Source: Leuctra nigra
Taxonomy: Eukaryota; Arthropoda; Insecta; Plecoptera; Leuctridae
Reading direction: 5' to 3'
DNA length: 64,000 nt
Assembly (NCBI GenBank): GCA_934045905.1
Contig: OW203762.1
Coordinates: 53,903,411 to 53,967,410 of the forward strand
The translations under genes and the position numbers were made by a program. Positions 1 to 16,119 of the stretch are shown one piece after another (the stretch's first letter is position 1; every line of letters starts with the position of its first letter). The notes below the pieces were generated by a model. It saw nothing but the letters and a program-made list of their open reading frames with translations, had not been told where the DNA came from and made no database searches.

Positions 1-545
1 CGCAAATGGCTGCTTTCGTGTACGACTTCTACATTCAGAAAGTTCAAGCTATGAAGACCAAAGTATATGTAAGTAGCATACCCATTCCATCATTTCTTTC
101 GCCTACCCTAAAATGTGTAGTACTAGTGTCTCATTTAAAGGAATATTATTGTATTGAGTGCTCTGAGGTCATACTGGAGGTAGTCATACTCATTCTCCAG
201 TGTGTGGCATTATTATGCTCAGTTAGCCTGAATTAGCCATAGCTCCTTGATTTTTTAAAATTCTTATATTGGGAAGAGATGCTTAAAATTCACTTCGACA
301 AATTGCATGCGTCTCAATATCTTAATCAGGTCTGTTAATTGCAAATTAATTTTGGAAACACATCTTCACAAGACATGTCTTTTGTTTTTCAGGGTAGTCA
401 GAAAGTGTGGCAGAAGCCGGGAACACACAAGGCTGTCGGCCCTCAACACTTTGTCTCCCACCATCCAGGAGCCGATGATGACACGGACAGCGAAGAAGAA
501 GCAGAGAGAACGAAACAAACAGAAGAGACTCCTCCTGACCAGTAA
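1..545 (+). CDS. 3' end of an unrecognised protein-coding gene (two exons)
   Basis: The window opens inside an exon ending at 68 before a GTAAGT donor. Its frame reads VYDFYIQKVQAMKTKVY. After an intron with a TTTTTCAG acceptor, the last exon (393-545) continues in phase 0 and ends at TAA 543-545. This exon encodes 50 residues: a basic, Gly/His/Pro-rich part (QKPGTHKAVGPQHF), then an acidic DDDTDSEEEAE stretch and a polar tail. Such an acidic, Ser-containing tail is common at the cytosolic C-terminus of membrane proteins or in phosphorylated proteins, but I do not recognise the family. The start lies left of the window. The exon pair is supported by compatible splice sites and an uninterrupted frame. 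The function is unknown. Confidence 0.6.
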
Positions 546-1394
546 TCATGGTCAGTCCAACTTCCCGCTTCACCTCTTCAGTTTTTGTCCAAAGTGAAGA
601 ATATTTCCATGGTTTCCTTTCCTTCTTCTTTTAGCAATATAGGAACGATGGATTAATTTTATTGATTTTTTAAATACCTACCTAGCACATATTGAAATAC
701 ATATTTTCTAGTGAAAACTTATTAGTTTACCTATTTTTTTCTTGAAAGTTTGATTTCCTCATATGTCCCATCCACAATTGTCTGCCATCAGCCAATCATC
801 CCCACATTCTCTCCTAATCCTGTATCAAAAAAAATAAAAAATAAAAATAAAATTTAAATTTAAAAGGGAATATATTGTTTTTTTCTAAGGCCGGGTAGGA
901 CCAACTCTGGATTAAGTTAACTCTCGAGGGTTAACCAATGAAACAAGTTGGCGCGAATTCCATAGCCAATAAGATGCACTAATTTCCACTAATCATCGAG
1001 AGTTAACTTAATCCAGAGTTGGTCCTACCCGGCCTAATAGCAAATTTACACTAAAAACATTTTGTGCGATACATTTTTATACTAATATCAAATAAAAATA
1101 ATAAAAATAAATCGGAAATAAATTTAAAAAATTGAAATTTCCTTACATGCCCCTCTATAATTTAAACATCCCGCGTTCATAAAATTACAAGCTTGCCAAC
1201 ATGAAAACCATGAAAACGATCAAGGCTAAACTGCAAACATAACCCCTGTTTAGTGAGTTGACCCAATGACTTTGACAGAACTCCATGGACAGACGAAGGT
1301 TTATTTATTTATATTTTAATTATGTGCTAAATCTGAATGTGGTCGCATTATCTAGTAACACTAACATTGATAGCTAAAGTTTCTAGAGTTCAAG
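546..1394. other. Intergenic region between the unknown gene and PEX2
   Basis: AT-rich DNA with A/T runs near 820-860 and 1080-1130. It holds one inverted-repeat element (889-1034). The PEX2 promoter and 5' UTR should lie in the last few hundred bases, but I see no clear TATA box or initiator. No other coding signal is visible. Confidence 0.6.
889..1034. mobile_element. PIF/Harbinger-like MITE, copy 1 (TAA target duplication)
   Basis: Long terminal inverted repeats start GGCCGGGTAGGACCAACTCT and are repeated in reverse complement at the right end (about 36 bases, nearly perfect). The element is flanked by TAA at 886-888 and 1035-1037, the 3-base duplication typical of PIF/Harbinger elements. 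A second, more diverged copy with the same TAA flanks is at 43452-43595. Both share an internal GGCGCGAATTCCA block. Confidence 0.8.
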
Positions 1395-4300
1395 ATGAGT
1401 AAGCCAATCGAAGAGAATTTTGTGCCCAGAGTTACGCAGGTTAGTGTAATTTCAATGGTTTTGAATGGTTAAGAAATATTTCTTATTTTTGGTTTCATGA
1501 ATTCATAATAGTAAAACGCATTTTTATTGGCATTACAATGCACAACGTTCCAAAGCAAAAGCAATAATCATTCGATCATATTCACCATTCACATGGTCAC
1601 CGACCCCCGTACTATGTTTGTTCGTTGGGCTGCTTGGAACTGCTCTGAACTTGCTTTTAAAGTGAGCCGACCAACACAATCACCTGTTTCGAGACGCTTG
1701 ATTGAGTTCCAAGCAAGCTAACAAACAGATCATATTTGTAAGTAGTCATCCACCTAAATATTTGTTTTACCTTACAGCTGGATGCAGTCGAGCTGGACAA
1801 TGAGGTTATTCAAGTAATGAAGAGCCAAGTTGTCACAGCAGGTAAATACCTGAAGATTGGTTTTGTTGGGCAATGGGAGCCTGAAATTGATGCTCTTTTA
1901 AGAATACTGATATGGAAGGTAATGTCAGTCCCAGCTAGTTAGCAGAAAATGTTTTATTTTGCTTACTCCTACTCCGCAAATGCACTAATTTGAGTGGTGG
2001 CAGTTTCTTGAAGGCTTCTCCTAGTCCCGTCTTGAACCTATGCTTGTCGACTCTCTTGTTTCAGTTAATTTCAATCTTGAAATGCTCTATGGATGAACCC
2101 ATTCGTAGTTCTTAAGCTGTGTACACCCTCTCCATCCTCTCTCGTTTCTCTGTATTCTCATCCATGCTCTGTTTCTCCTCTTCCCAGCCCGTGTGTCAAA
2201 CTATTCGTTTCCATAAAAAAGTTAATGAGTAGGTACTAGGTACCTATCCTTTTTTCCTTCTCTCCTAATTGTTCGACAATTTCATTGGGCTTTTCCAGAT
2301 TTTTTCTACCTTCCCTGCTTCATCCTCAAATTTGACTCTTCTGAGCACCCTTCTAGCCGCAACATTCGGAATGCCTCTCCCTCTGCTTCTCACTGCCTCG
2401 TGATCAATCCGGCTGGGTGCCAGTCCCAGATTGTAAGCACTTCCGTATTGAGCATCGGCCTTATTAATGTTTTGTATGCTATTTCTTTAATTTCAATCCC
2501 CATGCCCATTGTTGAATGTAATAAAATTTGTATGTGTGACATCTATCTGTAGGTATCCCAATTTAAATTATTGAAATTCGCTCTTCCAATTTTGTATTGT
2601 ATTTTTTACAACTACACTTTTTTATTTTAAGTCTCGTACTATATTTTGGGGAAAACACGTAATTTCTGTGACCGTGATCATGGGCGTCCCAGCTGGGGGC
2701 AAGGCAAGAAAAACAATATTTTTCGGGTTAAGGGGGGTGTGGGGAGCTTGGCCCCCACCCTGCCCGGCAGGGCGTTTTTTGTTTTTTTTGGACACTTTGA
2801 AATCAATAGACAACATCATAAATTATTTAGTTAGCTCTGCTTTTCAAAAAATTTCATATGCAGTACCGTGATCCAAGTATCTATTATGGTTTTTCAACAA
2901 TGGATCATAACCATAATAAAGTTCGTTCACGATAAGAATATCACTGACGTTTTAGTCGATCACGTCGTTCATTGGTCAGTCACTTGAACACTGCCCTGTC
3001 AATGGCAAGACTTTCTTCTTTGTATTATTGAAATTTTATAAATTATGTCAAGTACACAATTTTAAATAGTAGTAAATATTATAAAAATTCAATAAAATTG
3101 ATTTATTTTTATCTACAGCCGTATTATACACATTTTTTGATTATTATATTGATATTTACATGTTTAGGTATACGTTCACTTGACTACGGTAGTACACGCC
3201 GCCATTACGGCTTGCAATTCTAATCGTGAATGAACTTTAGATACTTGGATCACGGTAATGCATATAAAATTTTTTGAAAAGCAGAGCTAACTAGATAATT
3301 TATGATGTTGTCTATTTTGAGATGTATGAGGTGTATTTTGTTGAAATATAAATATTTTTTAAATATTGCACTTTGGGGTGTTGGGAGACATGTTCAAACC
3401 TGCCCCGCAGGGCATTTTTTGTTTTTTTGACACTTTGAAATTAATTTTCTTTAGTTTTTTTGGTAACAAAATGAAACTATACGTAAAACCCCCAATTTTT
3501 TTTCCCTGACATCCAGGGGGGGGGGGGCAAGCGCCTCCCCCTTGCCCCTCCCTGCAGACGCCCATGACCGTGATGTACCTATAGTTATCCGTAGCACATG
3601 CATGTGCTACACATACACATACATGTGCACATACATGCCATCAAGTATTAAGTAATTTTGTATTTCTTTTACAGTATTCTGTAAACAGATTGTATGGGAC
3701 ATTTGGACAACAGTTACTGGATGTAAAGTATGGCGGAAAATTTAGCAAAGAGAAGGCATGGCTTTCAGCAGTTCTGACTATTGGCACTAAGTACCTCGGA
3801 GATCGATCTAACGAGATTTCACATCTCACTAAAAATGAGGAATCTTCTCGTTTGGTATGGTAATATTTTGAATGCTCCTTGAGAAACAATTTAATTTATA
3901 TAAACCATGTGCTCTATGCAGTTATCTTTCATATCTTTCATGATTTCAGATTAAAAAGGGTTTGGAGTGGAGTAGCACAAGTATTCAAATAGCCAGTTTC
4001 ATCAACTTGCTGGTATTCTTCCAAGAAGGTAAATACCCGACATTGGCTGACCGAGTGCTTGGTTTGAGACCGGTGTCCACTGCTGATCCCAGACAGAGTC
4101 GCAGTATCGGTTACAGTTTCATGCTGCGAGAACTTCTCTGGCATGGCTTCATTGTGAGTTTTTACAAGTTTAAAGCCCAGTATACACGACAAATCCACCT
4201 CGAACATTGAATGTGACTTAGGAGTTTAGAACCCATCTCTATAATGTTATTTCATGCCCATACACATCGCGCATGTGTGGCCTTGAACAATTTAACATTA

Positions 4301-5321
4301 AAATCCACATATCCAATTCAATCGAATTAGACCACACCTTTGGACTAAACCACACCTTTGGAAACAGAAAAAAGTCAACTTAGGGCCGGTATTACCAAAG
4401 TTAATCTGAGCCGGATGAACTAAATATTGGACTAAATTGGTGGCACAGCCAATCAGATACCTCAAAATAAAATTATTGAAACAGTTGAATTTAATCCAAA
4501 AGTTGGTTAATCCAGCAATTTTAACTTTGGTAATAGCGGGGTTAGCATATTTATTTATTATTTAAAAATATCAATTTCCGATAAAATTCATTAAATGATT
4601 TTAACGTTACGTTCAATTTTTTAATCAAATCATCTACAGTGACATAATGAATGGTTGGTATTTTGCTATAATTGTATTGGTTTGACTTGCAGGAGTTACT
4701 TGTGTTCACATTGCCTCTGATCAACTACCATTACATCCGAAGGAAGCTCATCAACATGTTCACCTGGCAAAAGAGCAGACTCAGATCAGTGCCCGTCGTT
4801 TCCTTTACTCCCAGTACAAAGTGTGCTATCTGCAGAGAATCACCGATACTGCCTCATTCTATGGGATGCACTCATATATTCTGTTTCTACTGTATTAAGG
4901 TGCAAATCTTATGATTCCTATTCAGCTCTGACCTAAAGGCTGTTCAAATACACAAATTGACAGACGTAATGCACATTAATACACTAATGGACTACCTTAT
5001 CGACATTATAATTTTGTCTGTACAAATTTATATTTATGGAATGATCAGTTACAACGGTTTAAAGTTTAGAGAGATCTGTTTAAATTGAAGTATTTATTTT
5101 GCTTACAAAATCTATGAGAGTATTTAAACAGCCTGTTTGAATATACCTACCTAATTTTGAATTGTTTTAATTTCATCATTTCAGATCAACAATAATTAAA
5201 GTTACTAATTTTCTTTCAGGCAAATCACTTGGCTGATCCAAAATTTGAGTGCCCTCTCTGTGGATTTTCCAATGAAGATGCCAAATCTATAATTCCATTA
5301 CAAATTGCTGTTTCTACTTAA
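1395..5321 (+). CDS. PEX2: Peroxisome biogenesis factor 2 (PEX2), RING-type peroxin
   Basis: Six exons join in frame: 1395-1439, 1778-1918, 3675-3854, 3950-4153, 4693-4899 and 5220-5321, all with GT-AG borders and all in phase 0. The product is 292 residues, close to the family's usual ~300. PEX2 is a peroxisomal membrane E3 ligase that acts with PEX10 and PEX12 to ubiquitinate and recycle the import receptor PEX5. Visible support: the N-terminal QLDAVELDNEV and WEPEIDALL region, the LGLRPV-type motif in exon 4, hydrophobic segments (for example LLVFTLPLINY), and a C-terminal RING beginning CAICRES, then CTHIFCFYC, with the last pair CPLC in exon 6. The start is the ATG giving MSKPIEENFVPRVTQ. 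Introns hold a small hairpin element, a hAT-like element and a MITE. The assignment is firm. Confidence 0.93.
1615..1728. repeat. Small inverted-repeat (MITE-like) element in PEX2 intron 1
   Basis: The left end reads TGTTTGTTCGTTGGGCTGCT and the right end is its imperfect reverse complement (AGCAAGCTAACAAACA). Length is about 114 bases. The target duplication is not clear, so the superfamily is unassigned. Confidence 0.5.
2679..3566. mobile_element. Non-autonomous hAT-like element in PEX2 intron 2
   Basis: A terminal inverted repeat CATGGGCGTC / GACGCCCATG is flanked by an exact 8-base direct repeat ACCGTGAT (2671-2678 and 3567-3574). The 8-base duplication is the hAT signature. The inside has G-rich and C-rich subterminal blocks and GCAGGGC...TTTTTTG...GACACTTTGAAAT on both sides. 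The same GC-rich wording recurs in the element at 9357-10060. No transposase frame is visible. Confidence 0.8.
2806..3315. repeat. Long inverted repeat inside the 2.7-kb hAT-like element
   Basis: Arms of about 75 bases (left 2806-2882, right 3239-3315) are near-identical reverse complements. They include GTTAGCTCTGCTTTTCAAAA and CCGTGATCCAAGTATCTA. The central part has no coding signal. It could be a second element nested in the first, or an extended foldback of the host element. Confidence 0.65.
4383..4540. repeat. MITE-like element in PEX2 intron 4
   Basis: Inverted ends CCGGTATTACCAAAGTTAA and TTAACTTTGGTAATAGCGG bound about 160 bases of AT-rich DNA. No clear target duplication, so the superfamily is unassigned. 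Confidence 0.55.
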
Positions 5322-6199
5322 AATTATAATTTGTTACTTTTATAGTTTACAAAATGTAGTTTGGTGCTGTTGTTTATTAAAGGTGGTTAATGTTTAATTT
5401 ACACTTTTATTCAAGTCTAAAGTTTTTAACTTACAAAGATGAAGAAGATGAAGACATCTTATTGATATGATATCCAATAATAGAAAAACATACCTAACTG
5501 TTTTTCTTCAGTTCATTGTAGAGGGTGGATTTGCTTGATAAAAATAAATGTAATATAGGTATTTCAGATAAAATAGCTATGTTAGGTACCTTTGATTGAG
5601 CAAATATCAGTCCAATAATGAAAATAACTATTGAATGCAATCTTGTGATTGGTTTGAACTTTGAATAATATTACATTTTTAAGATTTCATAGTGCTATCT
5701 AGTACTTATTTTTACATTTAAAATTCAAACATAAATTTATTCGGTTCTTTCCAATAAAGTTGGGTATTGTAAAATTAATTTAAATTTAAAAATTATGTAG
5801 ATTGAATATATTTCAAATAAAATAAGTTACGCCATCAAGAAGTGGACAGAAATAATAAATCCAAAAACTACAATTGAAGGAAAAATATTTCTAAAATATT
5901 TTAATCTCATTGAGCATGAATTTAACTTTCAAAGAAATACAATTTTTTGATAAGTCATTTAGGCATTATGGTGGCATTGTCAGCACGCATGATGATTGAA
6001 TGGAATGTTCTTTTAAATTTTAGCGGGTAAATCAGTTCTGGATTTTAAATCCAGGTTATCGACCTTGAAAGTAGAGCTAAACAACAATGAGCGCAACAGC
6101 TGATTGCTGTAACAACGCAAATTTTCATAGTGACTGATCAAAGCAAAAGCGTGAACTGTTCATCTTAAAACAGTATTTTTCGAAAACAAATATATCCCG
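5322..6199. other. PEX2 3' flank and Beclin-1 5' flank
   Basis: AT-rich DNA between the PEX2 stop and the Beclin start. It must hold the PEX2 polyadenylation site and the Beclin promoter. AATAAA strings occur at 5815 and 5849, but I cannot say which are used. No repeat structure or extra gene is visible. Confidence 0.5.
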
Positions 6200-11071
<4,872 letters not shown>

Positions 11072-11165
11072 CTCGGACTGGAATGCTCTTGGAAATCAAT
11101 TATTATCGTTTCATTATTTTAATTTGTTATATCAATTATATTAATAAAGCTAGTCATTGGTCTTG

Positions 11166-11870
11166 TTATCCTGACTTGTGATTGGTGAGGAACCAATGAA
11201 CGGCGAACATGAATCCTCCAGGACTATTAATCCTCTCTCCTGACAAATACTTCCGTACCTCTGGCACACTCATCTCCACTACTTCAATGAACTCCCCTTC
11301 GGCAGGGTTACCACCTCCTGCAGTGACCCTCATCTGATCTGTGACTTCGGCATAGAACAGAGTCTGCTCTTCCCCGCAGACTCCAACGCTGGATCGATAC
11401 GAGATGATGGGCTTGATGCTCTCGGCGGGGACGTCGTAACCACATTCCTCCAAAACTTCTTCGTGAGCGATCTCTTGCAATGTCTTTTTCTTGTCTACGA
11501 TACCAGCACACAGTTCCAACATCAGCCCCCGACTCCCGGGATATTTCTCGGTGTCGATGGTTGCTGTGCGATCACAGGCAGGAATGCCATTGAAGTATGG
11601 TGCTGGTGGTACAAGAGAAGACATGGTTGATTGAAATAGAAGTAAAGGTAGAAAGGCTGTGGTAGAATGTCACAAGTTACCTGGTCTGAACTGTTTCACA
11701 AATACTAAAACATTGCGAGTAGTGTTGAAGATTAAAATTGCTACACTATCGTGAACTTGTATCAGGTCCCAAGTTTTATTTACACCATTTTGTGTATAGT
11801 GTATTGTTAATGGTTTTACATAAATAGAGTCTTGAAGAGGTTTAATGTTGACATCAGAAATTTGATCCAT
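11166..11870 (-). CDS. NUDT14: NUDT14-like Nudix hydrolase (UDP-sugar pyrophosphatase)
   Basis: Two exons on the minus strand, 11870-11681 and 11602-11166, join as P-A across a phase-1 GT-AG intron to give 208 residues (human NUDT14 about 222). The family hydrolyses UDP-glucose and related nucleotide sugars, probably in the cytosol. Support: the start region YVKPLTIHYTQNG and HDSVAILIFN...VFVKQFRP, and a Nudix-type helix AGIVDKKKTLQ...HEEVLEECGYDV carrying the metal-binding EExxEE pattern. His replaces the usual Arg just before it; NUDT14 proteins also vary there. The ATG at 11870 is preferred because the family starts there; an in-frame ATG at 11948 would add 26 residues. The stop lies 94 bases from the Beclin stop, so the two genes converge tail to tail. 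Confidence 0.9.
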
Positions 11871-12038
11871 TTTTATTGAACGTGACTTATCTATATTTTG
11901 TGTTGTTATGTTGGTGTTATTATAGTGGTGATCAGTCAGCTGTTGCACTTTTTTTAGCGCGTTTTGTTGAATGAAGTCTGAGTTCTGAGTGTTGTGTGAC
12001 TTGTGTCATAGGTTGTGTGTGTAATTGTTTGCTAAAAG
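11871..12038. promoter_or_regulatory. Compact divergent promoter region, NUDT14-like / CENP-P-like
   Basis: Only 168 bases separate the two divergent start codons, so both genes probably use one bidirectional promoter. No TATA box is convincing. The upstream in-frame ATG of the NUDT14 frame (11948) lies here. This is inferred from gene spacing, not from a recognised element. Confidence 0.5.
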
Positions 12039-15000
12039 ATGACAACAGAGAGTTTGGCCGAATTAAGAGAACTGGAAGAAAAGCTTCGGCAGATCCTTCG
12101 GCGAGAGGAAATGGCAGTTACAACATTGAGAGATCGCAATTTCTCTCAAACTGTTGAATCTCACTTCAATGGACACCGCTATGCCACTGCACTTAGTGAC
12201 AGGAGAAATAGTATTGAAAGGTAATCTACCTACTGTACTAGGTACCTACATATACAGTAAAGGTATTCGTGGGTCCCTGAATTTTTATTTATTTGTGAAT
12301 ATGGAAATAAAACTGAACTGAACTGAGCTATTCTGTTCTAACCTAAAAAGAGTACCTACCTAGGTAGGTCGGCTACAGGCTACTCCGCGTTTCACATTTA
12401 GCTTCCGGTAAGATATTTTGAATTATTACCCCTTGTCCAGGAGAGATAGACAAAATCCTGTTATTTGTAAAATTAGGGCCCACGTCTGGCAGACTTCTAA
12501 ATGTGAAACGCAGTATAGCTTGAGAAGTTTGATACATTACAGCGCTGTTACGTTTCCTGGTTTTTTAGCAAATTACTATGTTGTTGGTAAGTTGGCTGCG
12601 TTTTTAATATTCACTTCATTCCAACAATGTAGTACGGTGTGAAGGGGGAAGGGGGGTAACTAAGTCCAAATTCCTGGGAACAATTTCAACTAAGTTCATT
12701 TAAGTTTTCGGATTCAACTCTGGAATAGGAACCCACATCGCAGCAGGAGGCATTGCCCTACATTCTACCTACCTATTATATATCTAGACTTGGAAGCGTT
12801 CATGAGCAAGCACCGATACGTGCAACATGTCTAGCCATAGGTACATACAATTCGAGGAAATAAGAAAGACTACATACTTTCACTCTAATGTGGTACATAC
12901 CTACTAGAATGTGAAGAGCATATTCTATTCGAGAAAATAAGGAACACGACTGACCTCTGATGGTTTCTTTGGTACTAGCCATAAGGGGAATAATGGAGGA
13001 TATCAGGGGAATATTTATATAAATAAATTATATTAAATTTGATTTAGTTGTTTGTTATGACTAAAAAAGTAAACTTGTAACTAAATTTAAATTTAAATTG
13101 TTTCTCCTTTTTCACTGCCCAAATAAAAAAGTCACGTATCACGTATCGCTTATTTGTTCGAATAAAAATATCTGCTTTAGTTGTTTTTTATTGCAACAAA
13201 AGTAAATTTACATAGGTATAACTAAATTTATCTAAATTGTTTCTCCTTTTTCACTTCACTTGGAAACACAAACTCTCAAAACAAATCTTGCCAGATGTGG
13301 CCTCATCACGTTTCGCTTATTTGCGCGAATACAATGATATTGATAGGTACTACAATTTTTTGTTGCAACTTTCCAATTTCCATTTAGTACTATGTACACG
13401 CCGAGTCTCTGGTTCTGGAAGAATTGAATAATAGATCAGCTTGTCGCGATTTAGGTAGGTCTAGGTAGGTACTAATTTTCCAAAAACCTCTTCTGACAAC
13501 TTAAGGAGGCTGGATCGATCGGTTTTCTGAAGTATTGGAGAGCTTTCACTAATTTATTAAGTGTAAATAATCACGTTTTATAAATTCTTTTAGCACATAA
13601 TTTACTTTTATAATATGAGTACCTAGTTAAAAAAATACAACATTTTAATGGTACCTATTTATAAATTTTCTTATTATTTAGAACATTATTAATGAATGCC
13701 CCAAACAAGTTAGTTGTGAATTGGATATTGAAGATTTTTCTAAAATTTTAACAATAAGGTACAATATGGCAACATCTTACTTTGGAAATTTGAATTTGTG
13801 CGGAATCATGATGGCTGAGCTTGTTGAGCTTAAACCTAGAGTTTACTTTCATGAATGAAAAGCCACTTGGGCCTCATTCTACAACTCCCCTGCTGGTCGC
13901 CTAGCAATTTCTTCCATAAGATTAACATTGAAATAATTGCTAGGCGACCATCAATGCAGTTGTAGAATGAGGCCCCTGGTATCTTTACTAGGCATTTCTT
14001 CTAACTACCTTGAGCACTCCCATGTTGCCAAAAGTAAGACTTGATTCGCAATTTGAATTGAATTGCCTATAACAATAACAATTTATTTAGCACACAATGA
14101 TATTTGTTAATATTTTTTTAATGAAAGTAAATGGATCAAAGATTCTAATTAAAGCGTTTTGTGAAAATCTCTCGGATCAATTAAATAAAATCTCTATTTG
14201 TAGCAAATTTTTCAAGCCTGCCATAAGATAACATGGGGAAAATACTTTTTTCTTATTCACCTATCTCAAAAAGTAGACACGCCCGAAGTATTTTATTTTT
14301 TGAAGTGTTGTTTAGGGTATGCCATGGAATGAGTAGGTACGTGTACAGCAAAAATGAATACAATCTGAAAAATGATCGATCGACCCAGCCACCCACCTGG
14401 CAACAAGTCTATAAATAGGTACTTGACCGATTGAGTTGAAAATGTGTTTTATATATGAGATAATGTTGGTCTTGCTCACAATGCCAAATTTGAAGGTAAT
14501 CGAAGCATTTTGATTTACAACCATCATAATATTTTTAAAAATTTTAACCAAGTGGAGGATTTGTCTGAAACTCTGTAAAATTTGATAAAATGTTGGTCTT
14601 TAAGTAGTATTTCTTAATATTGTCAATATTTCAAATTGATGGGACCAACCAATCAAAAGATTTATTTTAAAATTTGAACCACCAATCAACGGATTTCAAA
14701 CAAATTAGAGTCTACAAACCCCAGAGATGGTCCGTACATGTAGCAAAATTTCAGTTTCTCTGAATCAGGTGTGACCTTGTCAGTGAGAAAAAAAAGATGT
14801 CTACCAATAGAGCAAAAAGGAGACGCTCGCTCAATAATGTACTTTTTGCATTTATTTTTTATGAATAGACACAAACTCCACAAATTCTGATTTTCAGCAA
14901 TAGTAATGAAGAAGACTTCACTCGTCACATAAAGAAGTTCATGCCAGTGGATATTTTTGTCAATAGAATTGAGTTTTCATTAGACACAGTTCATCGGATG

Positions 15001-16119
15001 CCCAATGACAGTAAAATCTTTTCAATCCACGGGAATGCCAGACATGTCTCATTCTCGATAAGATACTGCTGGAATGAGAAGGAAGGTGTGAGTGACATTG
15101 AGGTTGATTTCCTCAAGCCATTTCACAAATGTGAGCTAGCTTCACAAGTGAACAATTGCATTCGACAAAACAACCTCCAGCACTTGACAAAAACTCTAGT
15201 TTCATACGCCGATAAGTGCCTGGTGAGAGAAGCTGTGCTCCGAAACCTGTCTTCAAAATACAACCGTATTTTCACTTATAACCAGCTTGAGTCGAAGGGA
15301 TGCTACAAGATGGAAGTGAAGAGCGATGAATCTGAAATCTGTTACTTCGAGGCAACGTGGTTGTGCATGTGGTATGCGCCCAGAAACTCCATGGACCATT
15401 CATTCAACATAATTGCTACTGAAGAAGGTAAGTCAATATTTGCAGAATATAGAACGATTCTTAAACTCAGCAACCCATGTAACGAATATAGCGAGAAAAT
15501 GTCGTCTGCTACATCAAATTCCCACTAAGTTTATGAACGATTTTGCTTAATTTTGCTAGATGAATGTGGCGTGAAGATTTTAAAACATGGACGTCGTTGT
15601 CAAAGCAAAATGCAGTGAACTATAACGCAATAAACCACGCAATAATACGGCATATTATATCAGAGAAACATATTTTTACCTCTCGGCTTCATCGGCATTT
15701 CATAAACGACGCATAATTGACAATTTAAATCAATGGCACACAGATCAACATAAACCAACGCCGCCATTTTGCATCCATCTAGCGAATAAAGCGAAGTTTT
15801 TTTTGCTAGAACCGCTAGATAGCCACTGTAAAGCGCTGAGATTATGAACACTTTTGAAAGCTTTTGATGCACGAAAAGTCGCTACAGCGCTGATTAAATG
15901 AACACCTTGCTAGATGTCCGCTGCATGTTTTCGCTGAGTTTAAGAACGCTGCTATACTTGTGACTCCAATCTTCACTATTATCTGCAGGTAAAGTTCTTG
16001 CTGAGCTTCACACACCGGCATTGATGACATTAATTAACAAGGCGTATTTGACGGCGGAAGATATTACCGACACCTTTTCCGAGTTGATCGAAGCCTGCAT
16101 TGACCTGGAGCAACAATGA
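12039..16119 (+). CDS. Probable kinetochore protein, CENP-P-like
   Basis: Exons seen: 12039-12220, 13682-13758, 14898-15427 and 15989-16119. The last three join in phase (SKILTIS-NSNEEDF, then EEG-KVLAELHT) and end LIEACIDLEQQ. Exon 1 gives a charged coiled-coil start (SLAELRELEEKLRQILRREE), but it ends in phase 2 whereas exon 13682 needs phase 0, so a small exon is missing between them. The third exon has MPVDIFVNRIEFSLDTVHRM and HVSFSIRYCWNE; the end has IIATEEGKVLAELHTP. By eye this follows CENP-P: N-terminal coiled coil, then two RWD-like folds with a VTF-type strand, the DGKV-type strand and a closing helix. CENP-P with CENP-O belongs to the inner kinetochore network. The match is distant, so I treat it as a working call. 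Alternatives are another RWD protein or an unknown insect gene. Confidence 0.45.
12920..13165. repeat. Dispersed repeat, copy 1 (also at 46283-46562)
   Basis: About 245 bases starting near ATTCGAGAAAATAAGGAACA and including TTTGGTACTAGCCATAAGGG and GTTTCTCCTTTTTCACTGCC match the block at 46283-46562 in the same orientation. A third worn piece with TTTCTCCTTTTTCACTTCAC follows at about 13160-13330. No coding frame or terminal repeat is seen, so the class is unknown. It lies in intron 1 of the CENP-P-like gene. Confidence 0.65.
13869..13975. repeat. Foldback hairpin family (TTCTACAACT), copy 1
   Basis: The arms GGGCCTCATTCTACAACTCC and GCAGTTGTAGAATGAGGCCC are near-perfect inverted repeats, with TAGCAATT...AATTGCTA continuing inward. 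Total length is 107 bases with a short loop around TTAACATTG. Related hairpins are at 26941-27043, 38313-38415 and 45947-46065. Confidence 0.8.

Noticed and set aside
14941..15528. 195-codon frame as a stand-alone gene starting at MPVDIF
   Set aside because: An upstream acceptor at 14898 and a donor at 15427 fit in phase with neighbouring exons, so it is an internal exon.
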